A stretch of DNA of 64,000 bases. It comes from Cannabis sativa (Eukaryota > Streptophyta > Magnoliopsida > Rosales > Cannabaceae). Positions 25,604-38,354 of this stretch are shown here, piece by piece; position 1 is the stretch's first letter, and every line of letters begins with the position of its first letter. The stretch spans positions 39,169,257 through 39,233,256 of the forward strand of contig NC_083607.1 of assembly GCF_029168945.1 (NCBI RefSeq), read 5' to 3'. The translations under genes and the position numbers were made by a program. The notes under the pieces were generated by a model. It was given only the letters and a program-made list of their open reading frames with translations. It ran no database searches and had not been told where the DNA came from.

Positions 25604-26449
25604 ACAGAGAATTTTGTCCATCATCACATAACGGTGCGCTTGATATTGTATCCTTCTGGATAGTGCATTCTCTTGGGGCAATTCGCCTTTTGTTATGTAT
25701 TCGATGATGGGGACCATCCAGCTGGGCTCTTGCTCAACTGTTGCTATGGCATTTTTTACTTTGATGCTTGGCTCTGCCAAGCGTTCCACAGGTACCACCC
25801 CCAGTTTCTCAATTTCGCTGTCTGAAGCTAATTTAGCCAGGCAGTCCGCGTGAGCATTCTTTTCCCTGGGGATTCTTTCTACTTTATAGTCCGTGAACTC
25901 GTGGAGTAGTTCCTGGACTATCGCCACGTATGCGGCCATTTTTTCTCCGCGCGTCTGATATTCTCCCGACACTTGGTTCACTACCAGTTGCGAATCGCTG
26001 TAGACTTCTACTCTTTTAGCCCCCACAGTTTTTGCTAATCTTAGCCCTGCTATCAGGGCTTCGTATTTGGCCTCATTGTTGGAAGCTGAGAATTCGAATC
26101 GTAGGGCTGCTTGGAGTCGAAGTCCGTTTGGGGATATCATTGCGACCCCCGCTCTGGATCCATTTTCGTTGGAGGTGCCATCCACGAATACCTTCCACGC
26201 CGGGACTGGTGGTATGGGTATGTTTGCTGTAGCTTCAGCTTCATTGCACTCCGTGATGAAGTCTGCTAACGCCTGCCCCTTTATGGAAATGCGTGGAATG
26301 TAGTGTAGATCAAATTGGCTTAACTCCATTGCCCATTTGAGGAGCCTTCCGGATGCCTCTGGCTTTTGTAAGACTTGCCGGAGCGAGTGGTTTGTTAATA
26401 CCTTGATTGGGTGAGCTTGGAAGTAAGGTCTCAACTTTCTTGAGTCCAT
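25604..26449 (-). pseudogene. Second (archaeal-type) RNase H of Retand-like element
   Basis: The minus-strand frame begins SRKLRPYFQAHPIKVLT and contains a complete RNase H catalytic set: Asp in VFVDGTSNENG, Glu in NNEAKYEALIAGL and Asp in VYSDSQLVV, followed by REKNAHADCLAKLAS. This is the additional RNase H typical of the Tat lineage, lying between the RT-linked RNase H and integrase. It is out of frame with the upstream part by a one-base change near 26450. The reading frame runs on into the solo LTR, which is not original coding sequence. Confidence 0.88.
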
Positions 26450-28593
26450 TAGGAGGCAAAAACTAGTTTTTCAATCACCGGGTATCGCGTCTCCGCTCCT
26501 ATCATGCGCTTGCTAAGATAGTACACGGGATGCTGAATTTTTTCCTCTTCCCGTACTAGGGCTGTGCTAACCGCATTCTCGGAGACAGCCAAGTATAGGA
26601 ACAAGTCCTCTCCGAGAATGGGCTTCGATAGGATTGGTGGCTTAGCCATGTGCTCTTTCAGTTTTTTGAATGCCTCCTCGCACTCGTCAGAATATTCGAA
26701 CTTCTGACATTTCTTCAAGATGTTGAAGAAGGGAATGCATTTGTCTGTGGACCGAGAGATAAAGCGGCTCAGGGCAGCAACCTTTCCGGTTAGACTCTAG
26801 ACATCTTTATGTTTCTTGGGGGAAGGCTTGCTCAGGAGAGTTTGGATTTTTTCTAGATTTGCCTCAATTCCCCACTGACTGACAATGAAACCCAGAAACT
26901 TCCCCGACTTAACCCCGAAAGTGCACTTCTTTGGGTTGAGTTTCATTTAGTATCTCCGGACCACTTCGAAGCATTCTTCTAGGTCATCCGCATGGCTAGT
27001 GCACACCTTCAATTTGACCAGCATGTCGTCCACGTATACCTCCATATTTCGCCCCAGAAGGCCCTTGAACATCCGGTTCACCATTCTTTTGTAAGTTGCA
27101 CCAGCATTCTTTAGTCTGAAAGGCATGACCAGGTAGCAGTATACCCCCTTATCGGTCCTGAAGCTAGTGCACTCCTGATCCGTGATGTGCATCTTGATCT
27201 GGTTGTAACCGGCGTATGCGTCCATGAAAGACAATAGCTTGAATCTGGAGGTGGCGTCCACCATCTAGTTGATTCTTGGCCAGGGGAAATAATCTTTTGG
27301 GCAGGCTTTATTCAGATCGGTAAAGTCTATACAAACCTGCCATGTCTCGTTAGGCTTTGGCACCAGTACCGGATTGGCTAGCAATTCTGGGTAATACACA
27401 TCCCGAATCATGCCACTGTTTAGCAATTTGTCCACCTCTTTTTCTAAGGCTTCAGCCTTTACTGAGTCGAGGGGGCATCGTTTTTGTTGAATCGGTGGCA
27501 TGTCCGGGTTGACATTAAGGACGTGGGTTATGACGTGGGGGCTTATGCCGGTCATGTCTTCTTGACACCACGCAAAAACATCCGTGGCGCCCCTTAGTGT
27601 CTTTATTATTTTTTCTTTTTCCTCCAGCTCTAGGCTCTTTCCTAGCCGGAGGACTTTGGTGGAGTCGAGGTCGCACACTGACACTTCCTCGACCTCCTCC
27701 ATGGGTTCTATAATTTTTTCGGATCCCACACGGGGATCCAACTCATCTTCTTCTGCCATTTCTGGCTCAATAATTCCACGGACCATTAGGACGGGTAGGT
27801 GGGCAGCAACGTTGTAACATTGCCTGGCCTCCCCTTGGTTTCCTCTTACGGTTCCTATTCCAGCCTCTTGAGTAGGGAATTTCAGGCACAAGTGCCTAAT
27901 TGACATGACTGCACCAAAATCCACCAAGGTCGGTCGGCCGAGGATTGCATTATAAGCTTTTGGGCAGTCCACCACCACAAATGTGCAATATTTGAAAGTG
28001 CTTTGGGGTGTGTCTGGGCACAAGGTGACTGGGAGCCTCACTTTTCCCATTGGGATAAGTGTCGTTCCATCAAACCCCATGAGCTGGGAACCGCTTGGTG
28101 AAAGATCTCGGTCCGTCAGGCCTATTGCTGTGAAGGCTTCTTTGAATAACAAATTCACAGAACTCCCGTTGTCGATTAGGACTCTAGCCACAATCTTATT
28201 GGCAATGGGAGTCTCTATGACCAGGGGGTCATGATGAGGAAAACACATTGTCTTAGCGTCCTCTTCTGTGAATGTAATGGGCTGATCCATTAGCTGGGGC
28301 CTTTGACTTGGGAGTTGAGTAACCTCCCAAGCCTCACTGTGCTTCACGGCCCCTGCGTAACATTTCAGCTCCTTCTGGGTACTTCCCCCGATGTGAGGTC
28401 CTCATGAGATCATAGCCACTCTCCCGTTGGGTCTTGGCGGCAGGCCAGGAATATGCTGGGCATCTCTAGGGGGAGCAACTGGGACAAATGCTCCGGCTAC
28501 ACCCCCTGGTGCTCCTTGAGGCAAAGCTTCTGCTGCCTGAACCCGATTGAGGTGAGGCAACCGGTTCTTGATCCATTCGTAGAGATGTCCCAA
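26449..28593 (-). pseudogene. Protease, reverse transcriptase and first RNase H of Retand-like element
   Basis: Protease: VLIDNGSSVNLLF (about 28170) has the DNGSS form of the catalytic motif common in this group. Reverse transcriptase: WQVCIDFTDLNKACPKD, then MDAYAGYNQI and the active-site box YVDDMLVK (about 27030). The RT-linked RNase H region is LFLYLAVSENAVSTALV to YPVIEKLVFAS. All parts lie in one frame, interrupted by stops at about 28400 (TGA), 27265 (TAG), 26945 (TAA) and 26800 (TAG). Each of these is explained by one C-to-T change from CGA, CAG or CAA. Such an enzyme would copy element RNA to DNA in cytoplasmic particles; this copy cannot. Confidence 0.88.
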
Positions 28594-30483
28594 TCAGATC
28601 AAGTTTTCAATCTCATCCTTGAGGTTTTTGCATTCATTGGTGTTGTGCCCAATGTCGTTGTGGTACTCGCATCTTTTATTGGGATCCATCTGGGAGCTAT
28701 CCTTGTACAGAGGAGGCGGTCTTCGGTAGTGCGTATTTTGCCTGGTAGCAAAATACACACGCTCTTGTGAGTCCGTTAGCTCCGTGTACTGGGTATACTG
28801 GGGAGTGTACCCCCTTTTCTGCCACTTGTCCTCCGTCCGATTGCTACCTTTTGAGGACCTTTTGCTCTGAGAGCCTTGAGAAGGACCGGCTAAGCTTGCG
28901 GCTGGAGCGGAGTGCGACGGGGCTTTTCCATTCATCCCTGAGGGATTTCTAAAGTGAGAAGATGCAGGGGCCAAGGCCTGGCCTTGACTATATCCGGGAG
29001 TAGCAGAAAATTGTATGCCGCTCATCGGTGGAGCAGTTGTTGGTAAGGTTCCTGGGAGCTGAGCTCCGGGTACATATCCTGCTATCCCGGTAGGGTAGTA
29101 TCCCCCATAGGCCACTATTTGGGCTTCTTCTAGGTTGATGTATTTTTGGACTCTCTTTTGGAAGTCTTGAAGGTTGGAGGCTCCTTCTTGTTGTAACTCG
29201 TTCCAGAATGGAGTCCCTATACGGATGCCCGCTTGAAGAAGAGGGAGCTGTTGTCCGTCATCGACTTTCTTGGTTTTTGAGGCTTCTTCCTTGAACCTCT
29301 TTATGAAATTCTTCAATGTCTCCGTAGGCAGCTATTTTATGTTAGTCAAGGCGCTGACCTCCAGATTAACTTTCCTCCTGGCGACAAACTGTCTCCAGAA
29401 GCTGGTTTGCAACTTATTCCAGCAATCCACGGATCCTGGTTCCAGTTTCTTGAACCACTCTTCCGCGGACCCACTTAGAGTAAGTGGGAAGCACAAACAT
29501 TTGGCGTCGTTGCTGACTCTCATGACTATCATGACTCGGTTGAACCGTGACAGGTGATCGCTAGAGTCCGAGTTCCCGATATAAGCTGCCAGTTCGGGCA
29601 TCTTAAAATTTTTTGGGAGCTCTGCTTCCAGGATGTGCTTGGCACATGGCTCCCGGTCTTCACAGTCAGAGTTGGAGTCATCGCTTTTTTGTCTTCGGGA
29701 GACTCGGGCAATGTCTTTTCGGAGTATGGCAAGCTCAGCCATGATTCCTTCGTTTAATGTTCCCGTAGAGACTGCGGGCCCGTGTTTCTTTTGGTCCAGG
29801 TGATCCCGGAGGTCACCGTGTTTGCCGTTAATCTGATGTCTCAGATCGATGGGAGGACATTTCTGGCCCCTTCTTGCTCTCCCTCCGGGTTCTTGGTGCA
29901 CGGAAACGCTCTTTCGGTCCTCCCGATCCTGAGGGCCAAGACTCCCTTTTTGGAGTTTGCCCCTCTGCGGACCTTTCCCTTTCGGGAAATCTGAGCGGAC
30001 CTTTCGCGAATCCTGCACCCTTTTCTTTTTCCCAGGAGTGGAAGTAGGGTTTTTCTACTGGTTCCCTTCGGAGGGATACCTTATAGGGCTAGGTTCCCTA
30101 GACTTCTACTTTTGGGTACTTGGCGAGGATTCTCCTGGTCTCTCTCCAAGTCCAGCAGGGATAGCTTTATGATGCACGTGGATTCCTGCTGCCTCCATGG
30201 CTTTTTGCATGGCCAGCATCACCTCTTGCATCTTTTGGTTTTGTTCTTTTTGGGCTGTGATTTCAGCTTCGTGATCGGCAGTCTTTTGTCTCAAGAGTAC
30301 CAGCTCTGTGTAGCTGCCTTCGTCGTAGGCGTCGTACTCATTGAAGTTTCCTTCATATTCGTCATCGTGGGTTCCTTCTCCCTCCTCAGAGCCCACATTT
30401 GCTCGTGAGGCCACGTCCTCATCGTTTGGGTCTTGAGCATCTTGAAGAGGATGAGGTTGACGTGTATTTCGAGTCTCCACCAT
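28594..30483 (-). pseudogene. Gag of Retand-like element
   Basis: It starts MVETRNTRQPHPLQDAQD at 30483, shortly after the PBS. An acidic N-terminus and a short coiled coil (KTADHEAEITAQKEQNQKMQ) are followed by a retrotransposon gag core (GSAEEWFKKLEPGSVDCWN) and a CEYHNDIGHNTNEC zinc knuckle near 28660. Stops at about 30105, 30040, 29330 and 28594 sit in an otherwise continuous frame. Three are CAG-to-TAG and one CGA-to-TGA type. The product would be the capsid and nucleic-acid-binding polyprotein. Confidence 0.85.
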
Positions 30484-30528
30484 TGTTGTTTTGAAATGTT
30501 ACTGTCTACTTTCAGACGCTTCCTTCAG

Positions 30529-30548
30529 CTCTCAATGAAAGCACCAAA
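30529..30548 (-). other. Primer binding site region of Retand-like element
   Basis: On the minus strand, TGGTGCTTTCATTGAGAGC begins about two to three bases inside the LTR end. I do not assign the tRNA. Confidence 0.6.
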
Positions 30549-30549
30549 A

Positions 30550-31300
30550 TGTTGACCTAGCTTTTCGGCAACCAATATAATAATAGTATTTAAGAAAGCT
30601 ATAAGGAATTAATGAGAGAGATTTGTACGTGGTTGGGGCATTAATAAGCCTTAGTCCACGAGTCTGTGTATTTATGAGAGTATTTATTACAGAGAATGTT
30701 CTTGGTGGTTTTCCTCTCTAGTTCTTATGAAACCCAGAATTCTCGACCCCTGCCTTAATGAGTTTGGGGGGGGGGGGTATTTATAGTGTTTTTGTGGGGT
30801 GATCCCTAGAATTGAGGTACATGTCTTTCTGTAATATTCAGTAAAGGCACACATTCCCATTGGATACATCATAGGAAATGCATGGTCTAATCCCTAGGCT
30901 TTTTAGGGGTTTAATGGACGTAGTCCTTTATCCTTCCTTGATTGATGTGATTTCTCATAGAGTAGCCGTCACTAGGCTTATTAATCATAGCGTAGTAGCT
31001 GCAGATGGGGCTTTACACCGTCAGACTTTAATACATATGGCAGTTTCAATACGCCTCCTCCCATGCGTCATTAAATGCGAAGTGACGGTTCAGATAGGAT
31101 TTGATACCTCCCAGAGGTGCTTTGTTGTAGCTTTGCTCGCCGGGAGTATGTGAAACTTACATGCCTTCTCTAGGAGGCATGTTAAATGCTGATCCCTTTG
31201 ACTAAAGAGACTTAGCTGAATTATCCCAACGTTAAACCTCTTCAGTCTACGTGTCTCAATCCGGTTGGTCCACGTATTTTAGACAAAGTAAGGGGCAACA
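30550..31300 (-). repeat. LTR of Retand-like element
   Basis: On the plus strand it reads TGTTGACC...GGGGCAACA, 751 bp, with TGTTG/CAACA inverted ends. The PBS and gag lie left of it, and a GGGGGG-containing purine tract (minus strand) lies directly right of it. A minus-strand TATAAATA box is at 30778-30785, with a run of about twelve C bases just downstream (G on plus, 30766-30777). Confidence 0.75.
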
Positions 31301-31614
31301 GTTACCCCCCAAGCCTTGTTTGGTGAAAAAGTAAACAAGGCTTCTTAGATGCTTTCGGTTGCCTTATCAGCTTCCTGGCACGTGCCTTGGGCAAGTGGGG
31401 ATATATTAATGACCATCATTACTGCAGTTATTTACTTTTTGTACACAATGATTCATTTTCTGTCTATTTATTGATACGGCGCATTAAATGGGTGTCAGTC
31501 GAATACTCAAACATTTTTTACCACCTTGATGAGTGCTTATTCCAACCGTTGGATCTGTAGAATGCGAATCGATTGCTACCCGACCGTACGATGATGGTCG
31601 ATCACAGCTATGTC
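31301..31614 (-). mobile_element. Purine tract and 3' end fragment of a Retand-like unit
   Basis: Minus-strand sequence GGCTTGGGGGGTAAC ends exactly at the LTR border and works as a polypurine tract. The remaining 300 bp would be the region between the antisense ORF and the 3' LTR, possibly the antisense ORF promoter. It does not overlap the leader kept at 19211-19340. It stops at about 31614-31625, where a copia LTR of another subfamily begins mid-way. Confidence 0.6.
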
Positions 31615-31619
31615 ACATT

Positions 31620-32328
31620 AAATAATTGTAAGACTTTATTATGTCTAATTAATAAATATATTAAATGAAAATTTTATTTGATAATTAATTTTAATTATTA
31701 AATAATTAGTTTTGGCATTTAAATGGTTGGATTTGGAAAATTGTCGTTTTTGAGAAAATAAGATGGGAAAATGACAGAATGGCAAAACTGTCAAGTGGGG
31801 CCCGTTAACCTATGGCCGGCCACTTAATTGGTTTTTTCCACCTAATATTTTCATTATTTTAATGCCTTGTAATTCTTAACCTAAACCTAGTGGTTACCTA
31901 TAAATAGATAGTGATGGCTCACACTTAATGATAGATGAAATTTTTGCCTTCAAAAAAATTGAGCCATCTACTATCCTTCTATAGTCGAACCATCATTCCC
32001 TCTCTTTTCTTCTTCAAATTTTTGAACCCTTGAGTGATAGAGTGAGTGCGCACACACATCAAGTGGTATCTCAATCATAGTGTGGAAGATTGTAAAGAAT
32101 CTAAATTGAAGAGAAGGACATTCGGGCTCAGATCTTGGTGATACTCTGCGACAGACAGGATACAAGGGTTAGAGATCTGAGTGGAAGGAGACATATTATT
32201 CCGCTGTACCCAATGTAAGGTTTCCTAAACTTTATATGTATTTAATTTCGTTGTTTTAGAAATTCATATTAGGATGTTAATGAAACATACTTGTTAGTAA
32301 ATCTAGATCCCGGTAAAATATATTCCAA
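31620..32328 (+). repeat. Truncated copia LTR, subfamily B
   Basis: This is the 3' 700 bp of an LTR related to 34657-45528: AATTAATAAATATATTAAATG, a GGCCGGCC box, TATAAATAGATAGTG near 31899, and a CCCAATGTAAGG region. The 5' part is missing. The end reads TTCCAATA instead of the usual CCAACA. Confidence 0.75.
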
Positions 32329-34656
32329 TAATAAATCCTCAATCTTAGAATCTCCTACTTGTATATGCTTACTTTAGGCAATCTAAGCATAGAGTTAGAG
32401 TAGTAGTGGTGGTGGTCCAAGAGAGAAAAATCCTCATTGTATATTTGGTATAAATTTAAGTCTTTGCCTTTAAATTTTAGATTCCAAATAGAAATTTTAT
32501 TTTCAGTTTCCTAGAATACATTTAACAATACAGTATGACTTTCACAAGTTTTTAATATCCATTTTCTTTCAATGGATTCAAACTGTATGTTTATGTATGG
32601 ATTATGAGTTTAGTATTCTGTGACCAGGATCCACTTGGACTATTCTAAGAACTCTTTATTGTAACTAGACCTAAGTCATCAAAAGTTTACAACCACATTT
32701 TATAAAAATCTATGGCATTTGTATCTTGTTCATAGTGGTTTTGACAAGATCATTCTCTGCAAAGAATAAATATGCCAATATGCACTTGAAAGTAAGATCA
32801 TCTATATTCGAATATGGATGTACAATCATGGATGGATATGAGTTATCGTTATATTCTTAAGACGATCACTCTAGATTTTACCTTATGTAAAGAAATTTGA
32901 AATGTTTTAGAAATTTCATGAATTCGTGAATTTCAAGCAATGTTGAAAAACATTAAGGTAAGTGGTTAAAGATCTTTCGAACTGAAGGGAGTGAAGAAAT
33001 ATTTGGTAGATATGCAGTTCAAAGATCATTAAGATGAATCTTCGAATTGTATCCAAACTTACCTCCCTAGAAATTCAATTTGCATATTGATGATAGTGTA
33101 AGGTTATGATTAGTTACTAGTATTTGCCTAAGTCCTTTTAGGGATATACCCTACTGATAAGAAAATTTCAGAATGATGGAATGGTTGTATACTTAGTGTA
33201 AACTATTACTAGATACATGGATGACCAAATCGTGATCTTAAGAAAAGCTAAAATTGTTAAGCAAGGTTTGCATGTTTGATAGCTATTCTAAGTGATTAGG
33301 GGTGGACCATCCTATTGTCATTAAGGTAAGAAAGTGTTTGTTTCAATAAATACTACTTTTCTAAGAAAATGACTAACTCTAAAAATAAAGTAGCAAAGTA
33401 GAGGAGATTTTTTTTTCTTGATTCCAATAGTGTTTTATCATCTTATTCTATAGAAGATGGTCCCACTACCTCTGTTGTCTTGACACAATCGAAGAGGACA
33501 ATACCGCTTATGTTCTTAGACAGTAAGTCACGGTACCTTGTCGTAGTGGGAGGATTTTAAGGAACTCACCCTGTTATGACTTGGAAAACACTTGTGATGA
33601 AAATCTATTGTTAGTTTAAATAAGTAATGGATAGTCAGAATAAGAAACTAAGGAGTAAAGCCAAGAGAACTATGGTTAAAACCATTCACATGGAATAATC
33701 TAAAAGTTTTTTATTACAAGGACAAGAAAGGAATTTTGAAAATAAGTCTATTCAATGGACTCAACAAAATTTCATGTTCCTAATATTGTAGGTTTGATTT
33801 TATCTAAACGTATGGCTTGTGGTATGCTTGGTAATTTACTTACTCTAGTGCAAGCAACTTACTTTAGTAAGATGCTGGAGCATTTTTCTATTGGCAATCT
33901 ATAGAAGCTTTTCAACTTCTAGACATAGATTTTATTTATCTAAGGAAATGTTTCAACTATTCCAAAAAAGATAAAGGCCAATGAAATAATTCCTTATGAG
34001 CAACAGTGAGAGGTCTCAAATATGCTTTCATATGCATTAGACCAGACACATGTTGCTGAGTGGGAGAAATGAGTTGGTATCAGATTAATCCAGGAAAGGA
34101 ACATTGGAAGATAATCAAGTGTAATTTAAGATCAAGAAGAGGAACTATAAATGTGGTATTTTAATACTCCTAGACTACACCAAATCAAGTTTCTAGACTT
34201 GCCGTAGTGCTTGAAAGTCTGCTGATGAGATGGTGATTACTTTGGGGTGGAGTAGTGATTTTGCAGAAGTGTAAAAACTGATTCGAAATCTCTAATCTAC
34301 CAGTGAGACTGAATGTTAAAGTTGCAGGAAAGATACTTATTCAGCCTATGGAAAGTTCTATACAGTTTTGGCATTGTACCAACAATTTATTAACTACTAG
34401 TGTTACTTCCTGATTAACACAGAAGTAGTTGCCAAAAAGTAAAGAATCCAATATCCCTAGAGGAGTAGACATATAGAGAGGAATTTCACAATATTAAGGA
34501 TTTTGTGATTAAGGAAATGTAATGGTGGAGGAAAGTTTGTATAGCTTGTCAAATCCTATTACGGAGAGAATACTACATACTACACTTGATCTGGATATCA
34601 AGATGTTGAGATTATTTGAAATGCACTTTTGTTTAATATTAGTGCAAGTGGAAGTT
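32329..34656 (+). pseudogene. Copia subfamily B internal region, decayed pol without leader
   Basis: It joins the LTR end directly to sequence equivalent to 7570 of the first element, so PBS, hairpin leader and motif cluster are absent. It keeps the GAG-pre-integrase relic (CTATGGCATTTGTATC near 32711), the KKVFV-like segment, the RPDTCC-stop-VGEMSWYQ segment near 34040, and the RNase H end near 34470. The stop after RPDTCC is the same as in the other subfamily. No ORF survives. Confidence 0.78.
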
Positions 34657-36276
34657 TGTTGGATTTTGTGCCCTAAATAAAACCCATTTCAATATAGTCA
34701 GATTTACTAATTAATAAAGATCAGAAATCACATTCTATGCTGCATGGTTCACATGATTTATTTCATGATTATGTTTAATGTATAAATTCTACTAAGTCCA
34801 GAACATATATAAATATGTATCTATTTGTTTATGATTATAGTGTCGTCAGCACAGTGAAAAAGAATCATGATTATATGCTCAAAAGTTTAATTCTCATGAT
34901 TTGTCAGTTCACTGGATTTAGACTGGCATCATAATCAGCGATAAGGTATACTTACACCTTGGATAAGTGTTATGTCCTTTTGAGGGCATTAGCAAAGTTT
35001 ACTAGTATCGGATATATGGAGTATACATTGGAAGGGGTCGATATTGATCTTAGATAAGATATCATAAACTTACCGTTATATCTTTCTAAGTCAATATCAA
35101 TGGTTGATCTTAAGTCATGGATCTTAATCCTGATATGGTTAGGTTCAACTTAGTTGTATTATTTATGTTCTTTGAGTTGTTCGTGGAAGCTAACTTTTTG
35201 TTCTGGTGGATACTTACATCTTGAGAACATGGTAGTTCAATTGAGTGGGAGCGCTGATCATAGATATGGAATCTATAGCTTCTATAAGTATTTAGAAGTG
35301 AAACGATGATTTCTTTTGAGCTTGGCTAAATAGAGATAAATGATTGAGATCTCATTTCAGTAATTATATTAGTTTACTGAAATATCCTTTATAGGTTGCT
35401 AAGTGTTTTAAGGATAAAATACATTGAAGGGTAGAACGGTAAATTTGTCCCTATTCAGTGTAGATCATCTATAAAGGATCTTTGACTATTACGATTGTAA
35501 CAATGGATAATCATAACGTATCTATATCGTGGTACATATGGAGCATTCTATATAACTAAGAGTGCTATTAAATTCCAAATCTATAGTGGCGCAAGGCAAA
35601 ATTAATAAGTAAAGAATATACTTGGTGAATTCTATATCTACTTAATGAATGCTCGGTTATATAGGCCCATGGTCCCCTCACTAGTTGAGATAATACTGCT
35701 TGTAGACTCAATTAATTGATTTTAATTAATCAATTATAATTCTAAAATTACATTATGTCTTATTTAAGAATTTTCACTAAGGAAAGGGCTCAATTGTGAA
35801 GAAAAGAGATTTTGGAGTCAATTTCTTAATTAAGAGACTTTGTATGGTTTAATTAATAAATTACATAAATGACAATTTTATTTGATAATTAATTATAATT
35901 ATTAAATAATAGTTTTAGCATTTAGAGGATTGAATTGGAAACTATGGTATTATTAAAAATAAGAATAAGTGGTTGAAATAAAGTGGCAAAAATCTAACTA
36001 GAAATTGCTCCACTTAAGTGTACGGTCAAGAAGTGATTTTTGCTCAATATTTTATTCTTTGTTAATCCATATAATTCAACCCTAAGCCCTAGTTGAAACA
36101 CTATAAAAGGAACATGATGATCTCATCTCATCCACTTGACATTTTGTCAAACTAATGTCAAACATGACTATTCAACCAACCTAGATGAGAGAGTTCCTTC
36201 TAAAGAGATTTCACCTCCTGCATTGCTCTTCACCATATTCGAACCTTGAGTGAATGAGTGTCGTGCCTACACATAG
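34657..36276 (+). repeat. Copia LTR subfamily B, first part (interrupted by gypsy insertion)
   Basis: It starts TGTTGGATTTTG after an AAGTGGAAG purine tract. It is clearly related to the other LTRs but more diverged. It breaks at CATAG, the target site of the Tekay-like element, and continues at 45249. Confidence 0.88.
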
Positions 36277-38336
36277 TGTAAGACCTCGGTTTGACCGGGT
36301 CAAAAAGTGTTATATATATAATAAATAATATAATATATATATGTATGTAAAAAAAAAATTGTTATTTTGAATATATACAGAACCTTTCGTCCCTCTCTCT
36401 CTCTCTCTTTATCTATATTTCTCTCTTTCTCTCTCTTTAAAATACAAAAATAAAACCCATAAACCTCCATAACCACCACACTCCGGCGACCCACCTCCGG
36501 CCACCGCCCGGCCCCACGCCCCGGACAAATCAGAAGCCCAAGTGTCGGCGACCTCAACCCCCAAGCGGCGCCGCTCCTCTCGCCGTCGTTAACTCGGGAT
36601 CGCAAGTCAAAGTTTTGGGTTTCAAACTTTGAACGGATTTTCCGGTCATTTCCGGCGTCCGTTTGACGAATCGTCTTCACCACTAAACTCAGCTTGTCGA
36701 GGAGAACAACCTGCACTAAACCATTTTTCCCGATTCACTACTTTTTCCGGTGACATTTTTGTAGCTCTGCCCCTTTCCGGCGACTTTCCGGTGACATCGT
36801 GTACCGTTTTGACAAACGGTTGGCATGGGTGTGATCTACTCGTCGAGGTGGTCGTTTTGATATATACTACTCCTATTTTCGGCGACATTTCCGGTACACC
36901 AATTTTTACCGCCACCGATTGTTATTGTGCACCGCTTAGGTGAGGCTTCGGAACCTCAAATTTTAAATATAGTCATATTATATGTCATTGGACTCGGTTT
37001 TGAATGTAGAATGCGATTATGATAATTATTTAACCATTTGATGGTATAGGTGAGAGTAATATGTAAGTTTGGACTAAACAATTGGAGCTCGGGACTTGAG
37101 AGCTTAAGATCGTCTTTTGGAAAAAGTTTAACGACTCGAGAGAGGTAGGGAATCAACTTGATTATTGGACTTGATTTTTATATGCGTTGTATTACATTAG
37201 ACATATTCCAATTTTTATGATTTACAAAATTGTTTGAAAAATTAAAAACTTAATCTGCATATTTTTCTGGATTGTTCAGGGGCACTGAGTGCCAAATATA
37301 TTTTTGTGTGCAAATATTTATGCAGGTTATGATTTTTGGGTTTATTCAAAATACAGTTGTTATGCTGCCGAATTTTCTAAAAAATAAAAAGGAATATGTT
37401 CTTTTGTTATGCTTATTATTTGCCTGCTTTGGTTATATTGATGAGAGCCATGTTGATCATGTTCGGTGCATATTGTTGTTTCACGACCTAGTCTCTGTGT
37501 CATCATAGGTAGATCAGGTGTGCACTCATCTGTAGGTGAAAGACCTAGAATCTGTACAAGGAGTGAATTAAATCTGAGTCCCGGTATTTATGGTGGATAT
37601 CAGATGCGACTACCCGGTTTTGGATGTCGTTTTCTATGATTCGTATTGAGAGCTAGGGGTCTAGTGGACGGTGTGATATGCATTTGACCTTTGATTTGTG
37701 ATTATTTGTGGTCTCTCTATTTTATTTGTACATATTGATACTGTTGATGAGATATTTTATTTTTATAAAGCTAACCATGCAGGAATTTTATTAAACCAAG
37801 GGTCCTTTGATATTAGTTGTTTTCCTACTGGGCTTTATAAGCTCACCCCCTATTTTCTCCCATTCCAGGAACTCATTTTGATGCTAGTGGATGAGGATGG
37901 TACCATTGGAAAAGGAATGTCGTTATTAGTTTAGTCATATTTTACTCTTTCACCTTCTAATGAGAATGATCTTGTATTTAAGAACAAATGGATGGTCTGG
38001 ATGACTTAAATTAGCTATGTACTAGTTAGAAATGGGAAATGATGGATGCTAGGTATTATTTTGGTATTTTATTGACTTATTAAATCTATCTATTTGGTGA
38101 TTACATAACCGTGGGGATATTACTATTCTTTTATATTGATGAGTGGTCCTGATTTTATTACTAATATTTTCTTATTAATATAGGAGTTAATCCATATCTT
38201 TTAAATTAGTATTTTGTAATATAAATAAAAGGATCATTTATAAGCTTTATTTCCTACAAGGGTCAAAGTGTGACCTTTGACCACCCAAGTTATGGATATT
38301 ACACATCTACCACAGCCTAGGGCTCGGTTCGTGACA
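36277..38336 (+). repeat. 5' LTR of Tekay-like element
   Basis: 2060 bp. It carries a CT-repeat block (36392-36440), a C/G-rich part around 36480-36600 and a long AT-rich 3' half. Many differences from the 3' LTR are C/T or G/A changes, several at CG sites. Confidence 0.93.
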
Positions 38337-38342
38337 GAAAAA

Positions 38343-38354
38343 TGGTATCAGAGC
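38343..38354 (+). other. Primer binding site, initiator-Met-tRNA
   Basis: TGGTATCAGAGC lies six bases inside the 5' LTR end and matches the standard plant PBS exactly. Confidence 0.92.

Larger units (their letters stand above)
19211..31300 (-). mobile_element. Ty3/gypsy Tat/Retand-like element, minus strand, 3' LTR missing
   Basis: Reading the minus strand: LTR (31300-30550), PBS, gag, protease, RT, RNase H, a second RNase H, integrase, and then an oppositely oriented accessory ORF. Two RNase H domains and an antisense accessory ORF are known features of the Tat/Ogre/Retand group. The gag-pol frame stays continuous from 30483 to about 26450 apart from stop codons. The left end has no LTR: the element stops in the leader of the accessory ORF. 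Its LTR (30550-31300) is followed on the right by a purine tract and 3' sequence of the same family, so the LTR belongs to two units or the copy is circularly permuted. Confidence 0.85.

Noticed and set aside
36480..36600. C/G-rich block in the Tekay-like LTR as a host exon
   Set aside because: It is repeated at 43380-43500 in the other LTR and its frames on both strands differ between the two copies. It is LTR sequence.
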